The notes under the pieces: generated by a model
What the model was told of the DNA's origin: nothing
What the model saw: the letters and a program-made list of their open reading frames with translations, nothing else
The model's database searches: none
Part shown: positions 23,403 through 33,198 of the stretch, one piece after another
Layout of the letters: each line of letters opens with the position of its first letter
How positions within the stretch are numbered: position 1 is the first letter of the stretch
Program-made: the position numbers and the translations under genes
Source: Croceivirga sp.
GTDB taxonomy: Bacteria > Bacteroidota > Bacteroidia > Flavobacteriales > Flavobacteriaceae
NCBI GenBank assembly: GCA_028284665.1
Contig: JANQRG010000019.1
Location: 1-64,000, forward strand
DNA length: 64,000 nucleotides
Reading direction: 5' to 3'

Positions 23403-24443
23403 CTACGCCTTATTGGCCAACTGACCACAGGCTGCGTCGATATCCTTTCCCCGGGAACGCCTGATGGTCACTACAATACCGTTGGCCTCCAGGGCTCTTA
23501 CATAGTTTTGAATCACCTCCTCCGGAGCTTGTTGAAATTGCCCGTCGTCTATTGGATTGTATTCAATAAGATTCACCTTGGCAGGTGCAAAACGGCAAAA
23601 CTTTACTAAGGCTTCGATATCTTCTTTGCGATCATTTATTCCTTGCCATACAACGTACTCATAGGTAATCTTCTTTCGCGTCTTTTGATACCAGTGGATC
23701 AAAGCTTCCCGCAAATCTTTCAAGGGGAAGGTGGCATTGAAGGGCATGATCTGAGTACGTACGGCATCGATCGCAGAATGTAGTGAAACCGCCAGATTAA
23801 ATTTCACTTCTTCATCTGCCATCTTTTTTATCATTTTAGGTACTCCGGAAGTGGAAACGGTTATTCGCTTTGGGGACATTCCCAATCCTTCTTCACTGGT
23901 AATCTTATCAATTGCCTTCAACACATTGGGATAATTCATCAGGGGTTCTCCCATTCCCATAAAAACGATATTACTTAAGGGTCGATCGAAATACAATCTA
24001 CTTTGTCTATCAATAGCAACCACTTGATCGTAAATTTCATCCGGATTCAGATTGCGCATGCGTTTTAAACGGGCGGTAGCACAGAATTTGCAATCCAAAC
24101 TACAGCCCACCTGACTGGAAACGCAAGCGGTGGTTCTCGTTTCGGTAGGGATCAGGACAGATTCTACGATCAACCCATCATGCAGTTTCACCGCATTCTT
24201 GATGGTCCCGTCGGAACTGCGCTGCATAGCATCTACTTTAATATGGTTGATCACAAAATGCTGTTCAAGCATCGCCCGGGTGGCTTTCGTAAGATTGGTC
24301 ATCCCCTCAAAGGAGTGGGCCGATTTTTGCCACAACCATTCATAAACCTGGTTACCACGAAAGGCCTGCTCGCCCCGGGAAATAAAGAACTCCCTGAGTT
24401 GCACTTTTGAAAGGGCCCGAATATCCTTTTTTACTACCTCCAT
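23403..24443 (-). CDS. rlmN: 23S rRNA (adenine(2503)-C(2))-methyltransferase RlmN
   Basis: 346 residues from the ATG at 24443 (a GTG two codons upstream is also possible). The radical SAM cluster CxxxCxxC is seen in VGCSLDCKFCATARL. The C-terminal Cys needed for the methyl-cysteine mechanism is in DAACGQL. It methylates A2503 of 23S rRNA and some tRNAs. A terminator of the upstream gene queA precedes it. Confidence 0.95.
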   Translation of the reverse strand: MEVVKKDIRALSKVQLREFFISRGEQAFRGNQVYEWLWQKSAHSFEGMTNLTKATRAMLEQHFVINHIKVDAMQRSSDGTIKNAVKLHDGLIVESVLIPTETRTTACVSSQVGCSLDCKFCATARLKRMRNLNPDEIYDQVVAIDRQSRLYFDRPLSNIVFMGMGEPLMNYPNVLKAIDKITSEEGLGMSPKRITVSTSGVPKMIKKMADEEVKFNLAVSLHSAIDAVRTQIMPFNATFPLKDLREALIHWYQKTRKKITYEYVVWQGINDRKEDIEALVKFCRFAPAKVNLIEYNPIDDGQFQQAPEEVIQNYVRALEANGIVVTIRRSRGKDIDAACGQLANKA

Positions 24444-24463
24444 TTCCACAAAAATAGGAAAGA

Positions 24464-24490
24464 AAAATCCCGGAGACTTTCCGGGATTTT
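24464..24490 (-). terminator. Rho-independent terminator of queA
   Basis: AAAATCCCGG (24464-24473) and CCGGGATTTT (24481-24490) form a 10-base stem with a 7-base loop. It lies between the queA stop and the rlmN start. Confidence 0.8.
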
Positions 24491-24523
24491 CTATACGTTA
24501 ACAGGCTTTATCTGTTAAAGCTC

Positions 24524-25573
24524 TTATATAATTAGCATAGCATCGCCGTAAGAGTAAAAACGATACTGTTCCAAAATAGCTTGTTTATAGGCCTTTTTCA
24601 TAAGATCGTGGCCCACAAAGGCTGAGATCATCATTAGCAAGGTGGACTTGGGCAAGTGAAAATTAGTCACCATGCAGTCCGCTATGCTGAAATCGTATGG
24701 GGGAAAAATGAATTTATTGGTCCAACCTTCAAAGGTATTCAAGGTTCTTTCGGAAGAAACTGCGCTCTCCAGGCCTCGCATTACCGTTGTACCCACTGCA
24801 CACACCTTTTTCTTATCGGCTTTGGCCTTGTTTACAATTTCTGTTGCCTTCTCATCAATAACCAATTCTTCGCTATCCATTTTATGCTTGGAAAGATCTT
24901 CTACCTCAACCGGGTTAAACGTTCCCAACCCGACATGTAAGGTTACTTCAGCGAAATCAATACCTTTTATCTCAAGGCGTTTTAACAAGTGTTTGGAAAA
25001 ATGCAGACCGGCAGTAGGTGCGGCCACAGCCCCTTCATGTTTTGCATAAATGGTTTGATACCGTTCTTCGTCTTCCGGTTCTACAGCGCGTTTTATGTAT
25101 TTGGGAAGTGGGGTCTCTCCTAATTCTCGCAGCTTTCTTCTGAAATCGGTATAAGAACCATCATAAAGAAAGCGTAACGTCCTCCCCCGGGAGGTTGTAT
25201 TGTCAATCACTTCCGCCACCAAACTTTCATCTTCTCCAAAATATAATTTGTTACCAATCCTTATTTTACGAGCGGGGTCGACCAGAACATCCCATAAGCG
25301 TTGCTCATCGTTCAACTCCCTTAACAAGAATACCTCAATTCGAGCCCCGGTCTTTTCCTTATTGCCATAGAGTCTGGCCGGAAACACTTTGGTATTGTTG
25401 AGCACCATTACATCGCCTTCATCAAAATAATTAATCAAATCCTTGAACATCTTGTGTTCTATTTTACCGGAATCGCGATGGATGACCATTAATCTGGATT
25501 CGTCCCTGTTTTCTGCGGGATATTCTGCTAAAAGCTCCTTAGGAAGCTCAAAATTGAAGTTGGATAATTTCAT
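24524..25573 (-). CDS. queA: tRNA preQ1(34) S-adenosylmethionine ribosyltransferase-isomerase QueA
   Basis: 349 residues. It transfers the ribosyl moiety of SAM to preQ1 in tRNA, giving epoxyqueuosine. Family motifs include [60 protein letters not shown] and [15 protein letters not shown]. Length is typical. It is followed by its own terminator. Confidence 0.96.
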   Translation of the reverse strand: MKLSNFNFELPKELLAEYPAENRDESRLMVIHRDSGKIEHKMFKDLINYFDEGDVMVLNNTKVFPARLYGNKEKTGARIEVFLLRELNDEQRLWDVLVDPARKIRIGNKLYFGEDESLVAEVIDNTTSRGRTLRFLYDGSYTDFRRKLRELGETPLPKYIKRAVEPEDEERYQTIYAKHEGAVAAPTAGLHFSKHLLKRLEIKGIDFAEVTLHVGLGTFNPVEVEDLSKHKMDSEELVIDEKATEIVNKAKADKKKVCAVGTTVMRGLESAVSSERTLNTFEGWTNKFIFPPYDFSIADCMVTNFHLPKSTLLMMISAFVGHDLMKKAYKQAILEQYRFYSYGDAMLII

Positions 25574-25651
25574 TTTACGGAATGATGTTTTTCAAAAGAG
25601 CGCAAATATACAATCTGCTAACAGGGCTTGTCAAGCAATTATGGAATTAAT

Positions 25652-26893
25652 TCACAAGACTTCTGCGATTTCGAAACCCACCTTTTTCAAGTCCTTCCAA
25701 AAGTCCGGGTAGGATTTTGAAACGACCCCTGCATCATTGATCATCAAACCCTCCTTTAGGGCCAGGGGGGCAAATGCCATGGCCATTCTATGATCATTGT
25801 AGGTGTCTACGCTCACTCCCCTTTTAATAGCGTTTGAGGGGGCTACACTGAGGCTTTCATGATCTATACGCACCTGAGCTCCAAATTTTTCCAGTTCCGT
25901 TTTCATCGCCCCTAACCGGTCTGTTTCCTTAATGGGAAGTGTATGCAAGCCTGTAAGGTGTGTTCCAAGACCTAATCCAAAACAAGTAACTGCCAGTGTT
26001 TGTGCTATATCCGGGGCGTTGGAGAGATCAAGAACAAGTTCATCCGTTTGTGCAACAGCTATTTTTTCCAGAACAATAGTCCCATTTTGAAATAGGGTCC
26101 GTACCCCCAGGTCCTGATAGATTTCCTGAAGCACACTATCGCCTTGTAATGAAGCCTTTTTATAGGTGGAGAGTTGTATTTTACTTCCGATATCGGACAA
26201 TGCCACGATACTGTAAAAATAGCTAGCGGCGCTCCAATCCGATTCAGCAACTAATGTTTTCGAAGTTACTTCAGCCTTAGGCGAAACAGTAATTTGATTT
26301 CCTTGAAATACCGTTTCCACACTAATCTCATTTAAGAGGGCTAGCGTCATCTTTATGTAAGGAACCGAGGTGATCTTTCCTTCCAAATCGATTTGAAGCC
26401 CCTCCGGAAAACCAGGGGCCATCAAACAAAGGGCGGAAATGTACTGGCTGCTCACATCTGCAGGAAGCCTTACTTTTTTACCGCTTACTACGGTCCCTTT
26501 AATTACTAAAGGAGGGTACCCTTCTTTTGCCGCATATGTAATTTCCGCACCCAAATGCCGAAGTGCTTCTACCAAAACCCCTATAGGCCTTTGTTGCATC
26601 CTTTCAGAACCGGTAAGGGTTACCTCTTTTCCCTCCTGGGTGGCAAAAAAAGCCGTCAGAAACCGCATGGCTGTTCCGGCATGATGGATATCTACCTTCC
26701 CCTGTGTGATCCCTAATCCCTTTTGCATGGCCTCAGCATCATCGGAATTGGAAGCATTTTCTATTGCCAGGCTGGGATAGAGCGCCTGCAAAAGTAACAT
26801 CCGGTTTGTCTCACTTTTAGAGCCGGTGATGGTGATCGCTGTATCCAACAAGGTATCGGAAGTAAAAGAAAGTGATAGCTTCAAGAGTGACAA
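25652..26893 (-). CDS. aroA: 3-phosphoshikimate 1-carboxyvinyltransferase (EPSP synthase)
   Basis: 413 residues, TTG start preceded by GGAG. It joins PEP to shikimate-3-phosphate in the shikimate pathway. Visible motifs are GSKSETNRMLLLQAL, HHAGTAMRFLTAFFA, KETDRLGAMKTELEKFGA and YNDHRMAMAFAPLA. Length is typical. It lies in a different unit from the aromatic operon at 30.1-34.2 kb. Confidence 0.94.
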   Translation of the reverse strand: MSLLKLSLSFTSDTLLDTAITITGSKSETNRMLLLQALYPSLAIENASNSDDAEAMQKGLGITQGKVDIHHAGTAMRFLTAFFATQEGKEVTLTGSERMQQRPIGVLVEALRHLGAEITYAAKEGYPPLVIKGTVVSGKKVRLPADVSSQYISALCLMAPGFPEGLQIDLEGKITSVPYIKMTLALLNEISVETVFQGNQITVSPKAEVTSKTLVAESDWSAASYFYSIVALSDIGSKIQLSTYKKASLQGDSVLQEIYQDLGVRTLFQNGTIVLEKIAVAQTDELVLDLSNAPDIAQTLAVTCFGLGLGTHLTGLHTLPIKETDRLGAMKTELEKFGAQVRIDHESLSVAPSNAIKRGVSVDTYNDHRMAMAFAPLALKEGLMINDAGVVSKSYPDFWKDLKKVGFEIAEVL

Positions 26894-26958
26894 TTTTGGA
26901 AAGCTCCAAAAATAAAAAAACGCGAATAAGGCCCCTACATCTTGCAGATATATTTACC

Positions 26959-27285
26959 TCATTTTAGCTTCTTATTGTTATGATGTCTATTATGATCCCG
27001 TTCGGCCTTGAGATCCAGTTTTTTTTCAAAGGCTCCTTGCAAATCCACACCGGTTTGATTTGCCAGACAGAGCACAACAAACAGTACATCTGCCAACTCT
27101 TCCCCAAGGTCCTTGTTCTTATCCGATTCTTTTTCGCTTTGTTCCCCATATCTCCGGGCAATAATACGAGCTACTTCCCCAACTTCCTCGGTCAGCTGAG
27201 CCATATTGGTGAGCTCGTTAAAATAGCGCACCCCATGGTTCTTAATCCACTTGTCTACAGCTTCCTGGGCGTTTTGAATGTTCAT
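26959..27285 (-). CDS. MazG-like nucleotide pyrophosphohydrolase
   Basis: 108 residues, all-alpha NTP-pyrophosphatase fold. The metal-binding pattern is in QLTEEVGEVARIIARRYGEQ followed by LGEELADVLFVV. It probably hydrolyses non-canonical NTPs. The start touches the dtd stop (27285), so the two are co-translated with rsgA upstream. Confidence 0.85.
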   Translation of the reverse strand: MNIQNAQEAVDKWIKNHGVRYFNELTNMAQLTEEVGEVARIIARRYGEQSEKESDKNKDLGEELADVLFVVLCLANQTGVDLQGAFEKKLDLKAERDHNRHHNNKKLK

Positions 27286-27737
27286 TATTCTTTCTTTTTA
27301 GTATCTACCACAATTGTCACAGGACCGTCATTTAATAAGCTTACTTTCATATCGGCGCCAAACACTCCGGTTCCGACTTTTTTACCAAGGAGTTTTTCCA
27401 ACTGCTCCACAAACTCTTCGTAAATGGGAATGGCTACATTGGGTTTGGCAGCTTTTATATAAGAAGGCCGGTTGCCTTTTTTCGTAGCGGCATGTAAGGT
27501 AAACTGGCTCACCACAATAGCATCTCCCCGCTGTTCCATCAGTGAGCGGTTCATAACACCGTTCTCATCATTGAAAATACGGAGATTAGCGATCTTCTTT
27601 GCCAACCATTCAATGTCTTCTTCCCCATCGGCATTTTCTATCCCCAGCAAAACAAGTAATCCGGGGCCTATATTTGCAACCTGTTGGCCTTCTACAACTA
27701 CATCTGCCTTAGCAACCCGCTGAATTACCGCCCGCAT
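27285..27737 (-). CDS. dtd: D-aminoacyl-tRNA deacylase
   Basis: 150 residues. It hydrolyses D-amino acids mischarged on tRNA. The two hallmark motifs are SQFTLHA (catalytic Thr region) and NDGPVT at the end (the Gly-cisPro region). It begins inside the rsgA stop (TAATG) and is followed without gap by the mazG-like gene. Confidence 0.95.
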   Translation of the reverse strand: MRAVIQRVAKADVVVEGQQVANIGPGLLVLLGIENADGEEDIEWLAKKIANLRIFNDENGVMNRSLMEQRGDAIVVSQFTLHAATKKGNRPSYIKAAKPNVAIPIYEEFVEQLEKLLGKKVGTGVFGADMKVSLLNDGPVTIVVDTKKKE

Positions 27738-28690
27738 TATCGTTCCCTGTATTTATCAGCCCTGTAGGTCTCTTCTACGTCTTCTTCCAACATCTGTACA
27801 TAGCTCCTATACCGACTCCACGCCAACTCATTATTTTCAAGCGCTGCTTTCACGGCACATCCCGGTTCATCCAAATGAAGACAGTTATGGAACTTACATT
27901 CTGATTTTAATCTAAAAAACTCGGGAAAATAATCCCCAATCTCATCTTTATCCATTTCTACAACACCAAATCCACGGATCCCGGGAGTATCAATAATACG
28001 TGCCCCGAAGGACAGATCATACATTTCCGCAAAGGTGGTGGTATGTTGTCCTTGCATATGTTGCTCGGAAATTTCCGAAGTCTTCAATTCCAACTCCGGT
28101 TCCAAGGCATTAATTAAAGTAGACTTTCCAACCCCGGAATTCCCGGCAAACATGTTGGTTTTCCCTAGCATCATCGCCTTTACCTTTTCCAGGTGCTGTC
28201 CTGTGAGCGCAGAGATCTCAAAAACGGTATACCCAATCGAGCGATATAACTGCACCAAATAGTCGACTTCTACCAGTTCATCTTCATCGTAATCATCCAT
28301 CTTATTAAACAATAAAACAGCTGGAATAGCATACGCTTCGGCAGTTACCAGAAAACGATCAATAAAACTGGTATATGTAGTGGGATTATTTAGTGTAATC
28401 ATAAGGAAGACCTGATCGAGATTGGCCGCAATAATGTGGACCTGTTTTGAGAGCTTCACAGCCCTTCTGATAATATAATTTCTACGTTCGCCAATGGCGG
28501 TGATTATTCCCAAGGTTGTATCGCCTACCTTTTCCAGCTCAAATGTAACTGAGTCGCCCACGGCTACAGGATTGGTGCTTTGAATGCCTTTAATACGGAA
28601 CTTCCCTTTGATCCTGCATTCGTAAAAATCGCCCGACTCCGTTTTTACGGAGTACCAGCTACCTGTGGATTTATACACTGTCCCTTGCAT
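27737..28690 (-). CDS. rsgA: Small ribosomal subunit biogenesis GTPase RsgA
   Basis: 317 residues. Circularly permuted GTPase: an OB-fold N-terminus, G4 (LLFNKMDDYDEDE), G1 (GNSGVGKSTLINAL), G3 (DTPGIRGFGV) and a C-terminal zinc finger (ECKFHNCLHLDEPGCAVKAA). It matures the 30S subunit. First gene of the rsgA-dtd-mazG-like operon. Confidence 0.96.
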   Translation of the reverse strand: MQGTVYKSTGSWYSVKTESGDFYECRIKGKFRIKGIQSTNPVAVGDSVTFELEKVGDTTLGIITAIGERRNYIIRRAVKLSKQVHIIAANLDQVFLMITLNNPTTYTSFIDRFLVTAEAYAIPAVLLFNKMDDYDEDELVEVDYLVQLYRSIGYTVFEISALTGQHLEKVKAMMLGKTNMFAGNSGVGKSTLINALEPELELKTSEISEQHMQGQHTTTFAEMYDLSFGARIIDTPGIRGFGVVEMDKDEIGDYFPEFFRLKSECKFHNCLHLDEPGCAVKAALENNELAWSRYRSYVQMLEEDVEETYRADKYRER

Positions 28691-28797
28691 TTAAAATGCT
28701 TGTTGATAACAATTTATACTTCGCAAAGAAACAATTTTCTTTTCTTACCAAATCCCTTTAACATTGTCATCTAATTAACAAAAACACCATTCCTATT

Positions 28798-29238
28798 ATG
28801 AAAAAACTTCTTTTTTTAGCCGCCTTTGCCCTGCTTGCCACAGTACCCTCTAATGCACAACAGTATAAGGTAGTTACCAGTGTGGAATCTATCGTTCCTA
28901 ATGGACTAGGTCGATCCCGTATCGTGAATGCACTTGAAGAAAAAGATTATAAAGAATATACCTCTGTTCGATCGGAAGAAGACAATACTCGGAATAAATC
29001 GGATAGAGGGGATATCCGTGTGAAAAACTTTGAAGAAACCAAGCTATTGAACTTTTACAATCTGGGTGGAATCCGTTTTCAGAACATTGCTGCTAACGAT
29101 GCCTTGATCACCAATATGATCAACACCATGATCTCTGAGGGCTGGAGTCTTGAATTTGTGGTTAGCGCCGTAGAGAGCGAAGGAGGAAAAGGAGATGGAA
29201 AAGGGATTTTTATCACCCGATATATCTTTAAAAAGTAA
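28798..29238 (+). CDS. Secreted hypothetical protein
   Basis: 146 residues with a signal peptide (MKKLLFLAAFALLATVPSNA, cleavage near 20). The mature portion is charged in its first half and ends in MISEGWSLEFVVSAVESEGG and FITRYIFKK, a pattern that recalls DUF1737-like small domains (GW then aromatic-rich strand) but is not a firm match. Monocistronic, followed by a strong terminator. Confidence 0.7.
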   Translation: MKKLLFLAAFALLATVPSNAQQYKVVTSVESIVPNGLGRSRIVNALEEKDYKEYTSVRSEEDNTRNKSDRGDIRVKNFEETKLLNFYNLGGIRFQNIAANDALITNMINTMISEGWSLEFVVSAVESEGGKGDGKGIFITRYIFKK

Positions 29239-29252
29239 AAGCATTGAATGCA

Positions 29253-29284
29253 AAAAAAGCCCTGATTGTGATCAGGGCTTTTTT
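29253..29284 (+). terminator. Rho-independent terminator
   Basis: AAAAAAGCCCTGAT (29253-29266) and ATCAGGGCTTTTTT (29271-29284) form a 14-base stem with loop TGTG, with a T-run; it may work in both directions. Confidence 0.93.
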
Positions 29285-29306
29285 ATTTGTCCAAAACTTT
29301 ACCTCA

Positions 29307-29981
29307 TTACTCCACAAGGCGTATTCTTCCACCAACAAAGGTTTTCTTATTCACATGTTTGGGTCGCCCGTAAACCACTACATCGCCACCGGCTTTTACA
29401 TCAATATCGATCCGCTCTGAGGCAAATACTTCCGCCTCTCCGCCAGCCGAGATCTTTACTTTAGAGGTAGCGGTTCTTAAGTCGCTTCCCTCAAAGATAC
29501 CCCCTGTGTTAATTACCACCGACTGGTTTTCTGCCAAGCCCGAAGCTTGCACTATGCCACCGGTCACCGCCCGAACCTCCGCAACGGCTACATCCATGCC
29601 AATAATAATTTTTCCACCTTCCTGAGCGCGTAGTTCTATTTTGTTTTTCGTCACTACCTCATTGCACGTGATCTCTGCTCCCTCATTAGCATCTATAATA
29701 TCCAAATCAGTATAATGCACCTCAATAAAAGTGTCTTCTCCGGTAAACTTTTTGTCCAGCTGCATCCGTAATTTGAGCACGCCATCTCTATTTACCCATT
29801 TTATGTCATCTACATTTCTGCCTTTGATCAAAATCTTATTTTCTTCAGATTGAATAAGATTTACTTCAATCAGATCAAACACTTTTACTGTGTGGAAGGT
29901 CCCTACGCTTTTGTCAACAATGCGTTGTGCCGTTAGCTGCATTGCTGCTAAAAAAAGCATTGCTGTTATCATCTTCTTCAT
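29307..29981 (-). CDS. DUF2807 (head GIN domain) secreted protein
   Basis: 224 residues. Signal peptide MKKMITAMLFLAAMQLTAQR, then a right-handed beta-helix-like region (VKVFDLIEVNLIQSEENKIL, VRAVTGGIVQASGLAENQSV) with repeated G-G turns. It matches the putative auto-transporter adhesin/head GIN DUF2807 family. The role is unknown, likely cell-envelope. A second member lies at 41713-42510. Confidence 0.8.
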   Translation of the reverse strand: MKKMITAMLFLAAMQLTAQRIVDKSVGTFHTVKVFDLIEVNLIQSEENKILIKGRNVDDIKWVNRDGVLKLRMQLDKKFTGEDTFIEVHYTDLDIIDANEGAEITCNEVVTKNKIELRAQEGGKIIIGMDVAVAEVRAVTGGIVQASGLAENQSVVINTGGIFEGSDLRTATSKVKISAGGEAEVFASERIDIDVKAGGDVVVYGRPKHVNKKTFVGGRIRLVE

Positions 29982-30099
29982 GGTAACAATTCGTTTAATT
30001 TCCCTAAAGATGTACCTGTATGTAAATTGTTACAGTTTTTCCTGGCTACCGATAGTTAAAGATAAATGAAAATCTGCTCGATTGATCTTTTCCTGCTGT

Positions 30100-31182
30100 T
30101 TAAGCATTAATGATCTTTTCCTGATGGTTGATGGATTCCTGGTGTATTGCTTTGAACATTCTTAATACAAACTCTTCACTTAAACCTCTCTGCTCTCCTT
30201 CTAAAATCATATGACCCAAAATAGAATTCCATCGGTTGGTCTGGAGCACCGCTACGTTACGCTTCTTTTTAAGTTCTCCGATACCATCCGAAACCTTCAT
30301 TCTTTTTCCTAACAGATCAATCAACTGATTGTCCAATACATCTATCTGCGCTCTTAAGTTTGCCAATTGTGCATTGTATTCGGCTTCCTGGTCAGTTTCC
30401 TTTCGCATCTTTAAATCAATAAACATCTGTTTTAGCGTAGTAGGGGTAACCTGCTGTGCGGCATCGCTCCAGGCGTTGTCGGGATCACTATGGGTTTCTA
30501 TCATTAATCCGTCAAAATTAAGGTCCAAGGCCGTTTGGGAAACATCAAATACCATATCTCTTTTCCCCGTGATATGGCTGGGATCATTGATCAAAGGCAG
30601 GTCCGGAAAGCGGCTTTGCAGTTCAATGGCCAATTGCCATTCCGGAATATTGCGATACTTGGTTTTCTCATAGGTGCTAAAACCCCGATGGATCACTCCC
30701 AATTTTTTAATGTTTGCACTATGTAACCGTTCTACCGCTCCTAACCACAATGATAGATCCGGATTGACCGGATTTTTCACCATGACCACTTTGTCCGTAC
30801 CGGCCAATGCATCGGCGATCTCCTGTACTATAAATGGGCTTACCGTAGATCTCGCACCTATCCATAACAGATCCACATCATATTCCAGTGCCAGGTCTAC
30901 ATGTGTTCTGTTGGCTACTTCAGTAGCTGTTTTTAATCCTGTCTCTTCCTTAACCCGTTTTAACCAATTGAGCCCAATAGCTCCCACCCCTTCAAAATTA
31001 CCAGGTCGGGTACGAGGCTTCCATATACCGGCCCGGTAATAGCTCACATCCGAATCCTTCAATTCATTTGCGACAAGCATCACCTGTTCTTCCGTTTCGG
31101 CACTGCAAGGCCCTGCAATTACAAGTGGATGGGGTAAGTTCATATCATCTAACCAATTTCTAAGTTGTTTTGAGTTCTCCAT
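30100..31182 (-). CDS. Bifunctional DAHP synthase / chorismate mutase
   Basis: 360 residues. The N-terminal ~270 form a KDO8P-type 3-deoxy-7-phosphoheptulonate synthase (HPLVIAGPCSAETEEQVMLV, YYRAGIWKPRTRPGNF, INDPSHITGKR). The C-terminal ~90 form an AroQ-type chorismate mutase (LANLRAQIDVLDNQLIDLLG then KRMKVSDGIGELKKKR). It thus carries the first step of the shikimate pathway and the branch step to prephenate. Last gene of the pheA operon, two bases from tyrA. Confidence 0.93.
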   Translation of the reverse strand: MENSKQLRNWLDDMNLPHPLVIAGPCSAETEEQVMLVANELKDSDVSYYRAGIWKPRTRPGNFEGVGAIGLNWLKRVKEETGLKTATEVANRTHVDLALEYDVDLLWIGARSTVSPFIVQEIADALAGTDKVVMVKNPVNPDLSLWLGAVERLHSANIKKLGVIHRGFSTYEKTKYRNIPEWQLAIELQSRFPDLPLINDPSHITGKRDMVFDVSQTALDLNFDGLMIETHSDPDNAWSDAAQQVTPTTLKQMFIDLKMRKETDQEAEYNAQLANLRAQIDVLDNQLIDLLGKRMKVSDGIGELKKKRNVAVLQTNRWNSILGHMILEGEQRGLSEEFVLRMFKAIHQESINHQEKIINA

Positions 31183-31184
31183 AG

Positions 31185-32054
31185 CTAATCCAAGGTTTTA
31201 GTAAGCGGTATTCCTTTTAAAATTTGTTTTATTCGATTTGTGTTGTTCATTTCATTGTAGATCCCTTCAAAATCATTAGCCTCCATCATTTTTTTAAACG
31301 CTTCCAAATTTTCAATATACTCTTCCAGCGTTTCAATAACATTCTCCCTGTTTTGTTCAAAAATCGGCGTCCACATATCGGGAGAACTTTTAGCCAAGCG
31401 GACCGTACTCTCAAATCCACTTCCGGCCATATCAAAAATATCCCGTTCATTTTTTTCTTTCTGGATCACCGTCTTCCCCAACATAAAGGAGCTGATGTGA
31501 GACAGATGTGAGACATAGGCAATATGCCTATCATGTGCTACCGGATTCATATAGCGAATACGCATCCCTAACTTTTGAAAAAAATGCAATGCCCGCTCCT
31601 GCAGGGGAAAAGCTGTTTTTTCGATTTCGCAAATAATATTGGTCTTCCCTTCATAGAGTCCGTCAAAAGCTGCCTGCGGACCGGAAAACTCTGTTCCCGC
31701 AATAGGATGGCAGGCCAAAAAAACATGCCGCTTAGGATGATTTTCAACAGTTTGGCAAATCAGGGATTTTGTAGATCCGGCATCAACTACCACACAATCC
31801 TCTTTCACTGCATCCAAAATTCCCGGAAGTTCCTCTACCAAAGCGTTCACCGGGATAGCCAAAATAACCATATCGGCTTCTGCCATAGTTTTTGTAGTAG
31901 CCCTCTCATCCACCAAGCCGATTTGAATCGCCTTTTCCAGGTGATCTTTATTCGCATCCAATCCGGATAGCACGACTTTTGGATACACTCTTTTCATCCC
32001 CTTTGCAAAAGACCCTCCAATTAACCCAACCCCGATGATAACTACACGTTCCAT
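31185..32054 (-). CDS. tyrA: Prephenate dehydrogenase TyrA
   Basis: 289 residues. The Rossmann motif GVGLIGGSFAKGMK is at the N-terminus. Substrate-site elements are CHPIAGTEFSGP, HDRHIAYVSHLSHISSF and AGSGFESTVRLAKSSP. It makes 4-hydroxyphenylpyruvate for tyrosine. Third gene of the operon. Confidence 0.94.
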   Translation of the reverse strand: MERVVIIGVGLIGGSFAKGMKRVYPKVVLSGLDANKDHLEKAIQIGLVDERATTKTMAEADMVILAIPVNALVEELPGILDAVKEDCVVVDAGSTKSLICQTVENHPKRHVFLACHPIAGTEFSGPQAAFDGLYEGKTNIICEIEKTAFPLQERALHFFQKLGMRIRYMNPVAHDRHIAYVSHLSHISSFMLGKTVIQKEKNERDIFDMAGSGFESTVRLAKSSPDMWTPIFEQNRENVIETLEEYIENLEAFKKMMEANDFEGIYNEMNNTNRIKQILKGIPLTKTLD

Positions 32055-32055
32055 T

Positions 32056-33198
32056 TCAAAATCGCTCTATTGCTTCTATAATTTTTTCTTCGGCCACACA
32101 GAGGGAAAATCGGATATACCCTTCTCCGTTACTTCCAAATATTGTGCCTGGAGCAATGAATATATTTTTTTGGTAGAGTACCTCATCAATAAAGTCTTCA
32201 GCAGATTTTGACCCCTCTGGCAATTTGGCCCAAATGAACATTCCGGCAGCATCTGGGTCATAGGTACAGTGCAGCTTATCTACCAATTTAAACATCAACT
32301 CCCTTCTTTTTTTATACGTTGCATCCAAACGCGCAAACCATTCTCCCCCGCTTTCCAGTGCGGCAATTGCTCCTTTTTGGATCCCATAAAACATTCCCGA
32401 ATCCATGTTGCTTTTAACCTTGAGCACTGCCAGTACATGGGCTGCGCTTCCCAAGACCATGCCCACACGCCACCCTGCCAGGTTGAATGTCTTGCTAAGT
32501 GAGTTGAGTTCCATAGCGCAATGTTTTGCCTCAGGGACTTGTAAAATACTTGTGGGGGTATCGTTTAGTACAAAACTGTACGGGTTATCATTCACTAATA
32601 AAATATCATGACGACTGCAGAAATGCACCAACTTTTCCATTTTTTGGAGTGTGATTTTGGCTCCTGTGGGCATGTTGGGATAGCTGATCCACATCAACTT
32701 TACTTTAGACAAATCCTCCTGCTCCAGCTTTTGCAAGTCCGGTAGCCAATCATTGTCTTCACTCAAATCGTATTGCAACGGCACAGCACCAATGAGCTTG
32801 GTCACCGAGGTGTAGGTTGGATACCCCGGATTTGGCACCAAAACCGTATCACCCGTATTTAAAAAGGCCATACTGATGTGCATAATGCCCTCTTTTGACC
32901 CGATTAAAGGTAAAAGCTCGCTCAACGAATCAATAGTTACTCCAAAACGCTCTTTGTAAAACCCGGCCATAGCATCACGGAGCTCCGGTAAACCTTGATA
33001 GCTTTGGTATTGATGTGCGCCGTCCTGATACAGGACACCTGTAAGTCCTTCTAAAGCCGTGGCCGGCGGGGGAAGGTCAGGACTACCAATACCCATGTTG
33101 ATTATAGGACGCCCTTCAGCAACTAAGGATTTAACTTCCCGTAGTTTTTTAGAAAAATAGTACTCCTGAACGCTATGTAATCTATCTGCAACTGTCAT
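32056..33198 (-). CDS. PLP-dependent class I/II aminotransferase (aromatic amino acid branch)
   Basis: 380 residues, fold type I. The PLP lysine is in NSLSKTFNLAGWRVGMV, and the substrate carboxylate site is in FSLCVAEEKI. It lies between pheA and tyrA, so it most likely transaminates phenylpyruvate and 4-hydroxyphenylpyruvate or prephenate; the exact substrate is inferred from context. It overlaps pheA by four bases. Confidence 0.9.
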   Translation of the reverse strand: MTVADRLHSVQEYYFSKKLREVKSLVAEGRPIINMGIGSPDLPPPATALEGLTGVLYQDGAHQYQSYQGLPELRDAMAGFYKERFGVTIDSLSELLPLIGSKEGIMHISMAFLNTGDTVLVPNPGYPTYTSVTKLIGAVPLQYDLSEDNDWLPDLQKLEQEDLSKVKLMWISYPNMPTGAKITLQKMEKLVHFCSRHDILLVNDNPYSFVLNDTPTSILQVPEAKHCAMELNSLSKTFNLAGWRVGMVLGSAAHVLAVLKVKSNMDSGMFYGIQKGAIAALESGGEWFARLDATYKKRRELMFKLVDKLHCTYDPDAAGMFIWAKLPEGSKSAEDFIDEVLYQKNIFIAPGTIFGSNGEGYIRFSLCVAEEKIIEAIERF